64,000 nucleotides of DNA. Origin: Cranoglanis bouderius. Lineage: Eukaryota; Chordata; Actinopteri; Siluriformes; Cranoglanididae. Every line of letters begins with the position of its first letter. Position 1 is the first letter of the stretch. The position numbers and the translations under genes are program-made. The stretch spans positions 22,434,027 to 22,498,026 of the forward strand of contig CM042548.1 in NCBI GenBank assembly GCA_023630585.1, in the 5' to 3' direction. Positions 52,201-63,082 of the stretch are shown piece by piece. Under the pieces are notes generated by a model, which was given only the letters and a program-made list of their open reading frames with translations, was not told the origin of the DNA and did no database searches.

Positions 52201-52918
52201 GGAAGGTTACTGAAAAACCTTCTATATACGCGCACACGGGTTTCTGCGAATATGCTAAAGCCTGGCTGGATTTGCAAACAAAAGTCTCTTGGAATGATGG
52301 ATAATTAAACAATTAACAATATAATTTAATCTGATTTTGTACAAAAGAGATAAATGTGTAGTAATACCCCATTAGGGCCAATATAGTTAATGCGGAGTGA
52401 CAGACCTGCGTGAACATGTTACGTTCTGTGTATTAGTCTGCCGATGCCAGCACTAATGTGCTGCTGTTAAAACGTAACTGTTAAGTTTATATATGTGCCT
52501 AATCAACTTCATCTACATAGTATCAGAAGTTAAAAAGTATCTTATTTTACACAGTCAGATTAGCAAAAATTGAATATTTCAGTTAGTTTGCTGCAACAAA
52601 TATGTAGTAAGATAAAACTCGTGTGTGCTTATCTACATTTGTACAAATTATATTCGTTGTACACAGAAAGACTGTTCATACATCGTAGTACAAAGTATTT
52701 CATACTTAAAACGTTGTCATAACGCTGTGTACTCTCTTAGAACAACTGTGTCAGTAGTAGTCTAACACATTTTGTGTTATTTTTAACACGTAATGTGTAA
52801 CAGAACTGAAATTAGTATACGCATTTGTGTCAGCTTCTAAAAAATTCATCTTAAAAAATTAAAAGTTGTTTTTCCAACAGAGTTATTTGCAAAAAAACGT
52901 GATGCTATATGTAAAATA

Positions 52919-54490
52919 CAATCCCAATTCCAAAAAAAAGTTGGGACGCTGTGTAAAATGTAAATAAAAACAGAATGCAATGATTTGCAAATCTCATAAA
53001 CCCATATTTTATTCACAATAGAACAGAAAACATATCAAATGTTTAAACTGAGGAAATGTACTATTTTTAAAAAAAAAAAAAAAAAAAAAAAAGGTAATTT
53101 TGAATTTGATGGCCGCAACACGTCTCAAAAAAGTTGGGATGGGGCAAAAAAAAAAAAAAAAAACAGCTGGAGGAACATTTTGCAACTAATTAGGTTAACT
53201 GGCAACAGGTCAGGTCAGAGTTTCTCAGAAGTAAGGATGGGCAGAGATTCACCAATCTGCGAAAAACTGCATCTACGAATTGTGGAACAATTTCAGAATA
53301 ATGCTCCTCAACGTAAAATTGTGAAGACTTTGAATATCTCATCATCTACAGTACATAATATCATCAAACAATTCAGAGAATCTGGAGACAACTCTGTGCA
53401 CACGGGACAAGGACGAAAATCAATATTGCATGCCCGTGATCTTCGGGCCCTTGGGCGGCACTGCATTAAAAACAGGCATGATTCTGTAATGGAAATCACT
53501 GCATGGGCTCAGAAACACCTCCAGAACTCAGTGTCTGTGAACACAGTTCGCCGTGCCATCCACAAATGCAGGTTAAAGCTCTATCATGCAAAGGAGAAGC
53601 CATATGTGAACATGATCCAGAAGCATCGATGTCTTCTCTGGACCAAAGCTCATTTAAAATGGATTGAGTCAAAGTGGAAAACTGTTCTGTGGTCAGACGA
53701 ATCAAAATTTGAAATTCTTTTTGGAAACCATGGATGTCGCGTCCTCTGGACTAAAGAGGACTAAAGAGGAGAGGGACCATCCGGCTTTTTATCAGCGCTC
53801 AGTTCAAAAGCCTGCATCTCTGATGGTATGGGGTGCATTAGTGCCTATGAAATGGGCAGCTTGCACATCTGGAAAGGCACCATCAATGCTGAAAGGTATA
53901 TACAGGTTTTAGAGCAACATATGCTTCCATCCAGACGACGTCTTTTTCAGGGAAGGCCTTGCATATTTCAACAAGACAATGATAAACCACATACTGCATC
54001 TATTACAACAGCATGGCTTCGTAGTAGAAGAGACCGGGTGCTGAGCTGGCCTGCCTGCAGTCCAGACCCTTCACCAATTGAAAACATTTGGTGCATCATG
54101 AAACGTATGACAAAGAAGACCCAGGACTGTTGAGCAGCTAGAATCCTGTATCAGACATGAATGGGACAGCATTCCTCTCCCAAAACTCCAGCAACTGGTC
54201 TCCTCAGTTCCCAGACGTATACAGACTGTTGTTAAAAGAAGAAGGGATGCTACACAGTGGTAAACATGGCCCTGTCCCAACTTTTTTGAGACGTGTTTCT
54301 GCCATCAAATTCAAAGTACCTTATTTTTTCCTTTAAATGAAATGGTACATTTTCTCAGTTTAAAAGATTTTTTATATGTTTTCTATGTTCTGTTTTGAAT
54401 AAAATTTGGGTTTATGAGATTTGCAAATCATTGCATTCTGTTTTTATTTACATTTTACACAGCGTCCCAACTTTTTTGGAATTGGGGTTG
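52919..54490 (+). mobile_element. Tc1/mariner family A, nearly complete
   Basis: 1.57 kb flanked by TA (52917-52918, 54491-54492). Ends CAATCCCAATTCC and GGAATTGGGGTTG, with terminal repeats of about 200 bp including TGCAAATCTCATAAACCCATA. It is the best reference copy for the family here (other copies at 1633, 12209, 43791). Confidence 0.9.
53237..54263 (+). pseudogene. Tc1 family A transposase, two frameshifts
   Basis: DD34E transposase. I chose the ATG at 53237 (MGRDSPICEKLHLRIVEQF) because it begins the helix-turn-helix domain; the longer frame to 53039 lies in the terminal repeat. Blocks: SSSTVHNIIKQF, GQGRKSILHARDL, first Asp VLWSDESKFEILFG. A 10-bp tandem duplication at 53750-53769 (GACTAAAGAG twice) introduces a stop and shift. 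The second frame has FQQDNDKPHT, with 34 residues to the Glu in SPIENIW. A further shift near 54117 precedes the end (RRRDATQW, stop 54261). Confidence 0.88.
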
Positions 54491-54492
54491 TA

Positions 54493-55430
54493 TATATCTT
54501 AGAGGTGTCTATAGAGGGTTACAATGTACTATACTTTTTGCCTTTTCGATTAAACTATGTCAGTGTCAATCCAACTAGCCAATGACACGAAGGAGTAATA
54601 AGAGTGGGAGTCTGGTAAGCCAAGTTTAATAGTAAACATGTTGATAGATATTAAAGTGTGGAAAATAGGTTATATTTATTTAATTCCATGTCTGTAAGTA
54701 TTGGTAGTGACTGACATTAGTTACATTGCTTAGTTAGCTTAGAAGTTAATTAAGCACAGAGTTGTTAGCAAAATTATCTTTTCAGAACATTCACCAAACA
54801 TTGACCTGTCCCTAATGTTCACCTATTTATTCTATTTATAGTATTTATGTTGAATTACTTTAATATTTTATACATTTGGGTTTGAGATCAAATTATTAAT
54901 ATGAGAAGAGTTTAGAATTTCAGCTTTTATTTCCTGGTATTTATAAGTAAATGTGTTAAACAACTCAGTGATGTAACTGAGGCATTTACTAAATTCCAGG
55001 GTTTTCCGTACCGCGTCGTAAAATGGGCATTTCTGGAGTTGTGGCAAAGACGCCCCCTTACAAAACAATTACAGGTCACCGAATATGCGCAGAACACTTT
55101 TTTTGTGCAGGCATTCCCGGGATCAGCGGTGTAAGATGAAGGACAAAATACTCATATTGGTAACTATTTTTTCAATGTTTTAAAAAAAAAAAAAAAGTTA
55201 AAAAAAATACTCTTTTTATGTAAATAAAGTTGAGTATGAAAACATGGATAATTATGAGTTTGCGTTTTATAATGGGGCAACAGCAGCGGAAACGATACTG
55301 AGGTTAAAAAGAACTAAGGTTTCACTGCAGATTTTTAGTCTTGCATGATAGGACACATGATAGAATTGATGTAAAGTCAGTAAGACTTTGAGCTTATTTA
55401 AGTGAAAAAAGCATTTAATAACAGTAGTAT
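54493..55430. other. intergenic, nothing assigned
   Basis: AT-rich, with a poly-A run at 55183-55210. 54880-55000 (TTTCAGCTTTTATTTCCTGG) resembles the end of a known fish repeat. No coding seen. Confidence 0.4.
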
Positions 55431-55433
55431 TTT

Positions 55434-55612
55434 TCAAACATGAAACCCCTGTGATCACGGACAGGTACCTGAAGATATAGCAGTATGAATGTAAAAGGGT
55501 ATTTGGGCACGAAACTCCTGTGATCACGGACAGTTATCTGATGTATGAATGTAAAAGGGTATTTGGCACGAAACCCCTGTGATCACGGACAGGTATCTGA
55601 TGTATGAAAAAA
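55434..55612. repeat. minisatellite, three about 60-bp units
   Basis: Units share ACGAAACCCCTGTGATCACGG, ACAGGTATCTGATGTATGAA and TGTAAAAGGGTATTTGG, with small differences; the third is cut by a poly-A run. It is a direct tandem array. Confidence 0.85.
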
Positions 55613-55684
55613 AAAAGTGCCATCCACGTGACTGACAGGTGTTTCTTGTACCCAGGTGTGTCCTATTAGATTGAGTGTTTTAAC

Positions 55685-57806
55685 CAGTGGTTCACAAACT
55701 TTTAAGCCAGCGACCCATAAAAGTAACATCAACAAAACAAGTTGTTTTAAGTCCTTCACAACATTTTAACTGTTGTATCCACTGCATTTACTATAGATCA
55801 AATTAATTCAGGTTTACCTTTCAATGGGAGGGCTGCACTTGTTTTTGGGAGCACAAAAGCTTTGTCTGTGGCCTTATGGTGGATATGCCTACTCACAGAT
55901 CATTTTCAACGTCAAGAAGTGATCGGTATTTATTTTTCATGTATGTAACAGTGGCAAAGGTCTGTTCGCACAAATATGTAGATCCAAATGGAAGCAGTAC
56001 ATCCCTTGCCACATTGGATAACTCTGTATTCTTCTGCTACTGCAATCCAAAATTCAGGCAGTGAGGAATTGGAAAATAAAGTTTTTATGTACTATCACTG
56101 GACAGCTCCTGTAAAGCATCTCTTTTGGGAAATACTTATGGAATTGTTCCAAAAGGCTGCGGAGATGACTACCGATGTGTACTTTCAGGTTGCTGGTCCA
56201 CTCTCCTCCAGATGTTCCTCCAGCTCAGGAAACATCTCCACATTACCTTGTTCAACTCACTCAGCCCATCTTTCCAGCTTTTTCACAAATGCATCAATTT
56301 TGTCATTCATTGTCAGGGTGTTTGTGTTTGGCTCTTGTAATGTCAGATTAAGCCTTTAATGACAGATGTTAAGCCTTTCGAATATACATGCCAAATAAGC
56401 AAGTTTTGACAACCAATCTGAGTCTGTCAGGTGATGGGCGAATTCTGATTTTGATTCTTTCAGCACTTCCGCACACAGTTCATAAAGCTGGCCGAGTGCC
56501 TTCCCTCGCGATAACCATCGGACTTCTATATGAAACAGCAACGTTTCATGCTGTGAGCCCATCTCATTACAAAGGGTGACTGTTTACTGGACAAGATTTC
56601 ATTTGATTTACTATTTTGATTGCACATTTGAGAACACTGTTAAGCTCAGGATCAAGTGCTTTGTTAGCAAGAGACTCGCGGTGTATGATGCCGTGTATAA
56701 ACTTAAAATGAGGAACCACTTATAAAACCTTTGCCTTGAGTCCCTTGTTTTTACCTACCATTGCACCTGCAGCATCAGTACATACACCAACACAATTATC
56801 CCATCTCTCTTATTTTGGTGTCCAGCTTGGTGAAAATGTCACTGCCTGTACAAGTTCCCTCCAGCAGTGAGCAGAAGAGCATACCCTCATGCAGTTGTCC
56901 GTCATATATGTATCTGATGACACATCGGTAGATTCGTCGACCTGTAATGCATATTTCTTTCCATTTATCCTTTCAATTAATCGACTCTTAATGACTTTTG
57001 TCATATCATGTATATCATGTCATTCGACAATGGGACAGTCATAAGATCACTTGCTATTTTCTCGCCATGCATGGCCGAATACATATCCACAGCAGCAGGC
57101 TTTATCAGGGTTTCCCCAATTGTGTGCGCCTTTTTGGACTGCGCTGTCACTAATGCCACCTCTTATGATGCCTCCAGAGCATTAGCAGAAATTTTGGTTT
57201 GTTGTGTGATAGTAAGTATTTGACACTGTAATTCCTTCTCCTTTTGGCAAAAAAAGTCTATAGGTTTTTCAACATAAATAGGATGCTTTGTCTCCAGATG
57301 TCTTTGCATTATTCCAGACTTCATAATTTCATGGGCAAGCACTTCGGAACAGATTACACATTGGGGATGGTGCACGTCACTGACAGTAGAGCAAGTGAAT
57401 CCATACTTTATGAATTCTTCTTGATATTTACTACGTTTCCTATGTTGGTCAGATGGGGTCTTACCCTTATGTTTAGTAGAAGTAGTTCAGGTGAGTCAGG
57501 CAGACTGTCGTAATTTCCTCAACATTTTTAGACCTGTGAATTACAAATTTATCCATTTCTGCGGTTGTGGTCTCCACATGCAGCTGCATGCTGTATGTGA
57601 TAACTATAGCGAGCCAGTCGCCGTACAGTGATGTAGAGTCGTAAAATATTATTGAACAATTTTTTAGAGCACTCTAATCAGTTCTGTCTTTAAAAATAAG
57701 AAAATATGTATTATAATAAATATGGATTTAGTTTTTTTTTAGTCAAAGTTTGTTTAAAATGGTCTTGTGACCCCTGAAATTATTTTGATTAGTTTCAGAA
57801 CCCCAA
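55685..57806 (-). mobile_element. hAT element encoding a ZBED5-like transposase
   Basis: The left end CAGTGGTTCACAAACTT is a hAT terminus. The right end (GATTAGTTTCAGAACCCC) looks like its degraded inverse. No clean 8-bp flank was identified. Same family type as the hAT at 27645-29097. Confidence 0.65.
55870..57480 (-). pseudogene. ZBED5-like hAT transposase
   Basis: Minus strand, 5' to 3'. 57375-57163: a C2HC-type finger (HHPQCVICSEVLAHE then LETKHP). 57004-56810: YALQVDESTDVSSDTY (first catalytic Asp region). 56562-56356: TLLFHIEVRWLSRGKALGQL. 56070-55870: FWIAVAEEYRVIQC and a degenerate C terminus. Several stops separate the blocks. Family known from domesticated vertebrate ZBED5. This copy is dead. 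Confidence 0.75.
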
Positions 57807-58180
57807 GCTGAAAGCAGTTTCTGTCATGAAGAAGGGCAAGGTTGCATCTCTTGTTGAAAATTTTTGAAAATGTGTGCTCATACAGTGGGTATAGAAAAGA
57901 ATCTTTAAAATAATCACATTTTGTTGCTTTTCAGACAGACACAGTTTTTGTTTTATCCAGCTGTATTTACTCTTATAACATCCAAGTGAAAGATATAACA
58001 CCAACATGTCAGAAAAAAAAAAAATAAAATTAAAAAACAGAATCACTGAGTTGGAAAAAGGATCACCCCCTTGCTTTAATTTGCCTTACTTTTTTAATTG
58101 CAGCCTTTAGTCTGTTGGGATATGTCTCTACTAACTTTGCACATCTTCTTTCTTCTTTCTTTTCCTTTCGGCTGTTCTCT

Positions 58181-60289
58181 TCAGGGGTCGCCACAGCGAA
58201 TCATTTGCCTCCATCTAGCCCTATCCCCTGCATCCTCTTCTCTCAGACCGACTACCTTCATGTCCTCCTTCACTACATCCATAAACCTCCTCTTTGGTCT
58301 TCCTCTCGGCCTCCTGCCTGGCAGCTCTAACCTCAGCATCCTTTTACTGATGTATTCACTCTCCCTCCTCTGAACATGTCCAAACCATCTCAACCTGGCC
58401 TCTCTAACTTTGTCTCCAAAACATCTCACATGTGCTGTCCCCCTGATGTACTCATTCCTGATCCTATCCATCCTCATCACTCCCAAAGAGAACCTCAACA
58501 TCTTCAGCTCTGCTACCTCTAACTCTTCCTCCTGTCTTTTCCTCAGTGCAACTGTCTCCAAACCATACAACATCGCTGGTCTCACTACTGTCCTGTACAC
58601 CTTTCCTTTCATTCTTGCTGGTACTCTTTTATCACACAACAGACCTGACACTTTTCTCCACCCATTCCAACCTGCCTGCACACGCTTCTTCACCTCTTTT
58701 CCACACTCCCCGTTGCTCTGGACTGTTGACCCTAAGTACTTAAAATCCTGCACCTTCTTTATCTCTTCTCCCTGTAACCTCATTGTTCCACTTGGATCCC
58801 TCTCATTCACACACATGTATTCTGTCTTGCTGCGACTAACCTTCATTCCTCTTCTCTCCAGAGCAAACCTCCACCTCTCTAGACTTTCCTCCACCTGTTC
58901 CCTGCTCTCACTACAGATCACAATGTCATCCGCAAACATCGTAGTCCATGGAGATTCCTGTCTGACCTCATCTGTCAGCCTGTCCATCACCACCGCAAAC
59001 AAGAAGGGGCTCAGAGCCGATCCTTGATGCAGTCCCACCTTCACCGTGAACTCCTCTGTCACACCTACCGCACACCTTACCATTGTCCTACTGCTCTCAT
59101 ACATATCCTGCACCACTCTAACATACTTCTCTGCCACTCCAGACCTCCTCATACAATACCACAGCCCCTCTCTTGGCACCCTATCATACGCTTTCTCTAA
59201 ATCTACAAAGACACAATGCAGCTCTTTCTGACCCTCTCTGTACTCCTCCATCAACATTCTCAAAGCAAATATTGCATCTGTAGTGCTCTTTCTTGGCATG
59301 AAACCATACTGCTGCTCACAAATGCTCACTTCTCCCCTTAGCCTTGCTTCCACTACTCTTTCCCACAACTTCATTGTATGGCTCATCAGCTTAATACCTC
59401 TGTAGTTTCCCCAACTCTGCACATCTCCCTTGTTCTTAAAAATCGGCACCAAAACACTTCTCCTCCATTCCTCAGGCATCCTCTCACTCTCTAAGACCTC
59501 GTTGAACATCCTAGTTAAAAACTCTACTGCCATCTCTCCTAGACACTTCCATACCTCCACTGGTATGTCATCAGGACCAACCACCTTTCCTCTCTTCATC
59601 CTCTTCAAAGCTCTCCTAACTTCACCCTTGCTAATCCTTTCTACTTCCTGCTCAACAATATTTGCCTCTACTACTCTTCTCTCTCTGTCATTTTCCTCAT
59701 TCATCAGTTCCTCAAAGTACTCCTTCCATCTTTCCCTCACCCTCCTGTCACCTGTCAACACATTTCCATCTCTATCTTTAATCACTCTAACCTGCTGCAC
59801 ATCCTTACCATCTCTATCCCTCTGTCTCGCCAACCGATACAAATCCCTCTCACCTTCCTTACTCTCTAACTTTGCATACATGTCCTCATAAGCTTTCTGT
59901 TTGGCCTTTGCCACCTCTATCTTAACCTCACGCTGCATCTCCCTATATTCCTGTCTACTTTCCTCCGTCCTCTCACTGTCCCACTTCTTCCTAGCTAACC
60001 TCTTCTTCTGGATACTCTCCTGAACTTCCTCATTCCACCACCAAGTCTCCTTGTCTTCTTTCCTCCTTCCAGATGACACTCCTAGCACCTTCCTACCTGT
60101 CTCTCTGATCACTTTGGCTGTAGTAGTCCAGTCATCTGGAAGCACCTCCTGACCACCTAAAGCCTGTCTCAACTCCTCCCTGAAAACTGCACAGCACTCT
60201 TCCTTTTCCAACTTCCACCACTTTGTCTTCTGCTCTGCCTTTGCTCTCTTCATCTTCCTCACCACCAGGGTCATCTTACACACCACCAT
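58181..60289 (-). CDS. RTE reverse transcriptase part, 702 codons, open
   Basis: Uninterrupted minus-strand frame. N-terminal basic region, then RT motifs: RRALKRMKRGKVVGPDDIPV (about 225-244), CVFVDLEKAYDRVPRE (motif A Asp about 363), HQGSALSPFLF (about 421), and MFADDIVICSE (catalytic FADD 452-455). A C-terminal region follows with RLRWFGHVQRRE and GRRPRGRPKRRFMD (about 658-671). Known RTE elements read endonuclease and RT as one ORF of about 1000 residues. Here the two parts together give about 1000 residues, split by one frameshift at about 60300. All catalytic residues visible are kept. The RT copies RNA at the nicked target. Confidence 0.9.
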   Translation of the reverse strand: MVVCKMTLVVRKMKRAKAEQKTKWWKLEKEECCAVFREELRQALGGQEVLPDDWTTTAKVIRETGRKVLGVSSGRRKEDKETWWWNEEVQESIQKKRLARKKWDSERTEESRQEYREMQREVKIEVAKAKQKAYEDMYAKLESKEGERDLYRLARQRDRDGKDVQQVRVIKDRDGNVLTGDRRVRERWKEYFEELMNEENDRERRVVEANIVEQEVERISKGEVRRALKRMKRGKVVGPDDIPVEVWKCLGEMAVEFLTRMFNEVLESERMPEEWRRSVLVPIFKNKGDVQSWGNYRGIKLMSHTMKLWERVVEARLRGEVSICEQQYGFMPRKSTTDAIFALRMLMEEYREGQKELHCVFVDLEKAYDRVPREGLWYCMRRSGVAEKYVRVVQDMYESSRTMVRCAVGVTEEFTVKVGLHQGSALSPFLFAVVMDRLTDEVRQESPWTTMFADDIVICSESREQVEESLERWRFALERRGMKVSRSKTEYMCVNERDPSGTMRLQGEEIKKVQDFKYLGSTVQSNGECGKEVKKRVQAGWNGWRKVSGLLCDKRVPARMKGKVYRTVVRPAMLYGLETVALRKRQEEELEVAELKMLRFSLGVMRMDRIRNEYIRGTAHVRCFGDKVREARLRWFGHVQRRESEYISKRMLRLELPGRRPRGRPKRRFMDVVKEDMKVVGLREEDAGDRARWRQMIRCGDP

Positions 60290-60299
60290 CCTATGCTGT

Positions 60300-61184
60300 C
60301 TAGCTACACTCTCCTACCACTACTTTGCAATCGCTAATCTCCATCAGATTACAGTGTCTACATAAGATATAGTCCACCTGAGTGCTCCTGCCACCACTCT
60401 TATATGTCACCCTGTGTTCCTGCCTCTTCTGAAAGTACGTGTTCACCACAGCCATCTCCATACTTTTAGCAAAGTCTACCAACCTCTGTCCTGGGTTCCT
60501 TACCTGAAGACCAAACCTGCCCATCACTTCCTCATCCCAACTATTCCCTTCACCAACATGTCCATTAAAGTCTGCCCCTATCACCACTCTCTCACATCTG
60601 GGAACACTCTGCATCACTTCCTCAAGCTCGCTCCAGAATATGTCTTTCTCCTCTTGCTTACAACCTACTTGTGGAGCGTAAGCACTAACAACATTCAACA
60701 TCACACCTTCAATTTCCAGCTTCAGACTCATCAACCTATCTGACACTCTCTTTACCTCCAGAACATTCTTCACAAACTCCTCCTTCAGGATCACTCCTGC
60801 TCCATTTCTCTTCCTGTCCACCCCATGATAAAACAGTTTAAACCCTGCTCCAATGCTTCTAGCCTTGCTCCCTTTCCACCTGGTCTCCTGGACACACAGA
60901 ATGTCGACTTTCCTCCTCTGCATCATATCTACCAGCTCTCTGCCTTTACCTGTCATCGTACCAACATTCAAAGTCCCTACTTTCAATCCTAAACTCCTGC
61001 CTTTCCTCTTCTCTCTCTGCCTACGGACACGCCTTCCTCCTCTAACACACCTTCCTCCTCTCCTTCTTCGACCAACAGTAGCCCAATTTCCACCAGTGCC
61101 CTGTAGGTCAACGGCACCGATGGCGGTCATTGTTAACCCGGGCCCCGACCGATCCGGTATGGAAGCCATGTTAGTGATTCGCAT
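60300..61184 (-). CDS. RTE endonuclease part (APE-like), ends at a frameshift
   Basis: The start is likely the ATG at 61184 (MRITNM) or 61169 (MASIPDRSG). The longer frame to 61313 begins inside the target duplication, so it is not real. The APE-type endonuclease motifs are LKVGTLNVGTM, VQETRWKG (catalytic Glu), VVSAYAPQ, IGADFNGHVGEG (Asp, Asn) and TQVDYILCR. The frame ends VVVGECS-stop, where one base is missing; the next frame picks up at ARQHRMVVCKM-type sequence. The endonuclease nicks DNA for target-primed reverse transcription in known RTE elements. No other lesion seen in this part. Confidence 0.85.
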   Translation of the reverse strand: MRITNMASIPDRSGPGLTMTAIGAVDLQGTGGNWATVGRRRRGGRCVRGGRRVRRQREKRKGRSLGLKVGTLNVGTMTGKGRELVDMMQRRKVDILCVQETRWKGSKARSIGAGFKLFYHGVDRKRNGAGVILKEEFVKNVLEVKRVSDRLMSLKLEIEGVMLNVVSAYAPQVGCKQEEKDIFWSELEEVMQSVPRCERVVIGADFNGHVGEGNSWDEEVMGRFGLQVRNPGQRLVDFAKSMEMAVVNTYFQKRQEHRVTYKSGGRSTQVDYILCRHCNLMEISDCKVVVGECS

Positions 61185-61315
61185 ATTGAATTTGGCAGAA
61201 GTTTTATGTCGGATGCCCTTCCTGACACAACCCTCTCTATTTATCCGGGCTTGGGACTGGCACAAAAAGTACACTGGCTTGTGACCTCCTGTGGCTAGAT
61301 TAACTTTGCACATCT

Positions 61316-62100
61316 AGACTTTGCAATATTTGCCCACTCGCCTTTGCAGAACTGCTCACATTCAGTTAAATTTGATGGTGACCATTTGTGGACTACAGTC
61401 TTCAAGTCATTCCACAGATTTTCAATGGGGTTTAAGTCTGGGCTCTGACTTGGCCATGCAAGGACATTCACCTTTTTCTCCTTCAACCACTGTGTGGTCA
61501 GTTTTGCTGTGTGCTTTGGGTCATTGTCATGTTGGAAGGTAAACCTTCTTCCCATTGACAACTTTCTGGCAGAGGGCAGCAGATTTTCCTCAAGAATTTA
61601 ACGGTATTTTGCCCCATCCATTTTCCTTCTATCCTGATAAGTGCTCCAGTCCCGTCTGCAGAGAAACACCCCCATAACAGGATATTACCACCTCCATGCT
61701 TTACTGTAGGAATGGCGTTATTTGGATGGTGAGCTGTATTGGATTTCCGCCAGACATATCGTTTGGTGTTGAGGCCAAATAGTTCATCTGGCCATTTTTC
61801 CGTGTGGCCTCAGAATCTTCAAGGTGTGTTTTGGCAAAGCTCAGTCGTGGGTGGCTTTTTTCTTGCAACTCTCCCATACAAGCCACATTTGTGGAGAATT
61901 TGTTATATTGTTGTCACATGCACACAATGATCACTCTTTGTCATAAATTCCTGCAACTGCTTCAGTGTTCCTATAGGCCTCTTGGTAGCCTCTCTGACCA
62001 GTTTCCTCCTGGCTCTTTCATCCAGTTTGGAGTGACGTCCTGATCCAGGGTCTGTGTTGTACCAAATACCTTCTACTTCTTAATAATAGACTTCACTGTG
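61316..62100 (-). pseudogene. Tc1 family K transposase
   Basis: Minus strand. 62100-61890 is the N-terminal region with frame breaks. 61886-61701 holds SFAKTHLEDSEATRKNGQMN, in which the first WSDET block has been lost by a shift. 61561-61316 has RFTFQHDNDPKHTAKLTTQW (second Asp) and WPSQSPDLNPIENLWNDL (Glu). The C terminus continues after the RTE (58131-58000) as KAAIK-type sequence. Confidence 0.8.
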
Positions 62101-62164
62101 CTCCTAGGCATTGATAAAGCCTTTGAAATTTTTTTGTAATTTTTTTTTTCCCCTGAAGGGGACT

Positions 62165-62486
62165 ACATAGCAGTATATAATTTTTGGAAAGAATGACAGA
62201 ATTATAATTCCCATGGAAGAAGTACTAACATTTGCTGTGGACAAGCTATTGAGGCTCTGCTGGGTGTGCAACCTAACCTATCCATCCCAACTCAAATGCA
62301 ACTCAAATTATTTGTTACAAAAATTTATGTCAAACATATGTTTGATGAAATAGACACTCCTTTTTAAAATGAAAAAGCACTTTCTTACCTTGTTAAGCCA
62401 AAATAAATATTTATTGACCATAGGACAGACATTGTATGGAAACAGTGATAGGTAAAGCAGGTTTTGGCACCTGGCACTTGTCAGTA
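62165..62486. other. intergenic, nothing assigned
   Basis: Short unique-looking segment between Tc1 copies. No coding or repeat border recognised. Confidence 0.35.
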
Positions 62487-62488
62487 TA

Positions 62489-63082
62489 CACTCACCATCT
62501 ACATTAATAGGAACACCTGTACACCTGCCTATTTATGCAGTTATCTAATCAGCCAAACATGTGGCAGCAGCACAACACATAAAATCATGCAGATACAGAT
62601 CAAGAGCTTCAGTTAATGTTCACATCAAACATCCGAATGGGTAAAAAGTGTAATCTGTCTGACTTTAACCATGGCACGGTTGTTGGTGACAGATATGCTG
62701 GTTTGATTATTTCAGAAAGTGCTGATCTCCTGGAAATTTCACACACAACAGTCTCTAGACTGTTAAAAATAAATAAATAAATAAACATCTTGTGAACAGA
62801 GGGTCTGCAGGCTGTTGATGAGAGAGATCAGAGAATGACCAGCCTGGTCTGAACTGACAGGAAGTATATAGTAACTCAAATAAGCACTCTTTACTACTGT
62901 GGTGACCAGAAAACATCTCAGAATTCACAACACATCAGACTTTGAGGTGGATGGGCTACAGCAGCATAAGACCATATCAGGTTTCACTCCTGTCAGCCAA
63001 TGAGCCTGTGCCCATGGTAGACTCAGATTCCTGTTCTTGGCTGACAGGACTGGAACCCAAAGTGGTCTTCTGCTGTTGTAGC
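62489..63082. mobile_element. Tc1 family D copy with head-to-head halves
   Basis: Left end CACTCACCATCTACATTAAT after TA, plus strand through leader and N-terminal coding (62640 on, GKKCNLSDFNHGTVVGDRYA-like reading, with stops) to about 62997. There the strand flips: 63003-63082 is the minus-strand version of the region just left of it (CAGCCAATGAG then CTTGGCTGACAG). No right terminal repeat. Confidence 0.7.

Larger units (their letters stand above)
58147..61300 (-). mobile_element. full-length RTE-clade LINE with 15-bp target duplication
   Basis: Flanked by TAACTTTGCACATCT at 58132-58146 and 61301-61315. Minus strand, 3.15 kb. The 5' end begins TAGCCACAGGAGGTCACAAG with CCCGGATAAATAGAGAGG, typical of complete fish RTE copies. 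The 3' end is CGACCCCTGAAGAGAACAGC, then a GAAAGGAAAAGAAAGAAGA-type tail. It is inserted in a Tc1 copy and carries one frameshift between endonuclease and reverse transcriptase. Confidence 0.93.
57883..62160 (-). mobile_element. Tc1 family K copy, split by an RTE LINE
   Basis: The left end CAGTGGGTATAGAAAAG follows TA (57881-57882). Minus strand. It is interrupted at 58147-61300 by the RTE and resumes at 61316. The right terminal repeat is missing (cut near 62160). Confidence 0.8.

Noticed and set aside
58410..61284. Several long plus-strand ORFs (up to 205 codons)
   Set aside because: Shadow frames of the RTE LINE on the other strand; Ser/Pro/Thr-rich products typical of antisense reading.
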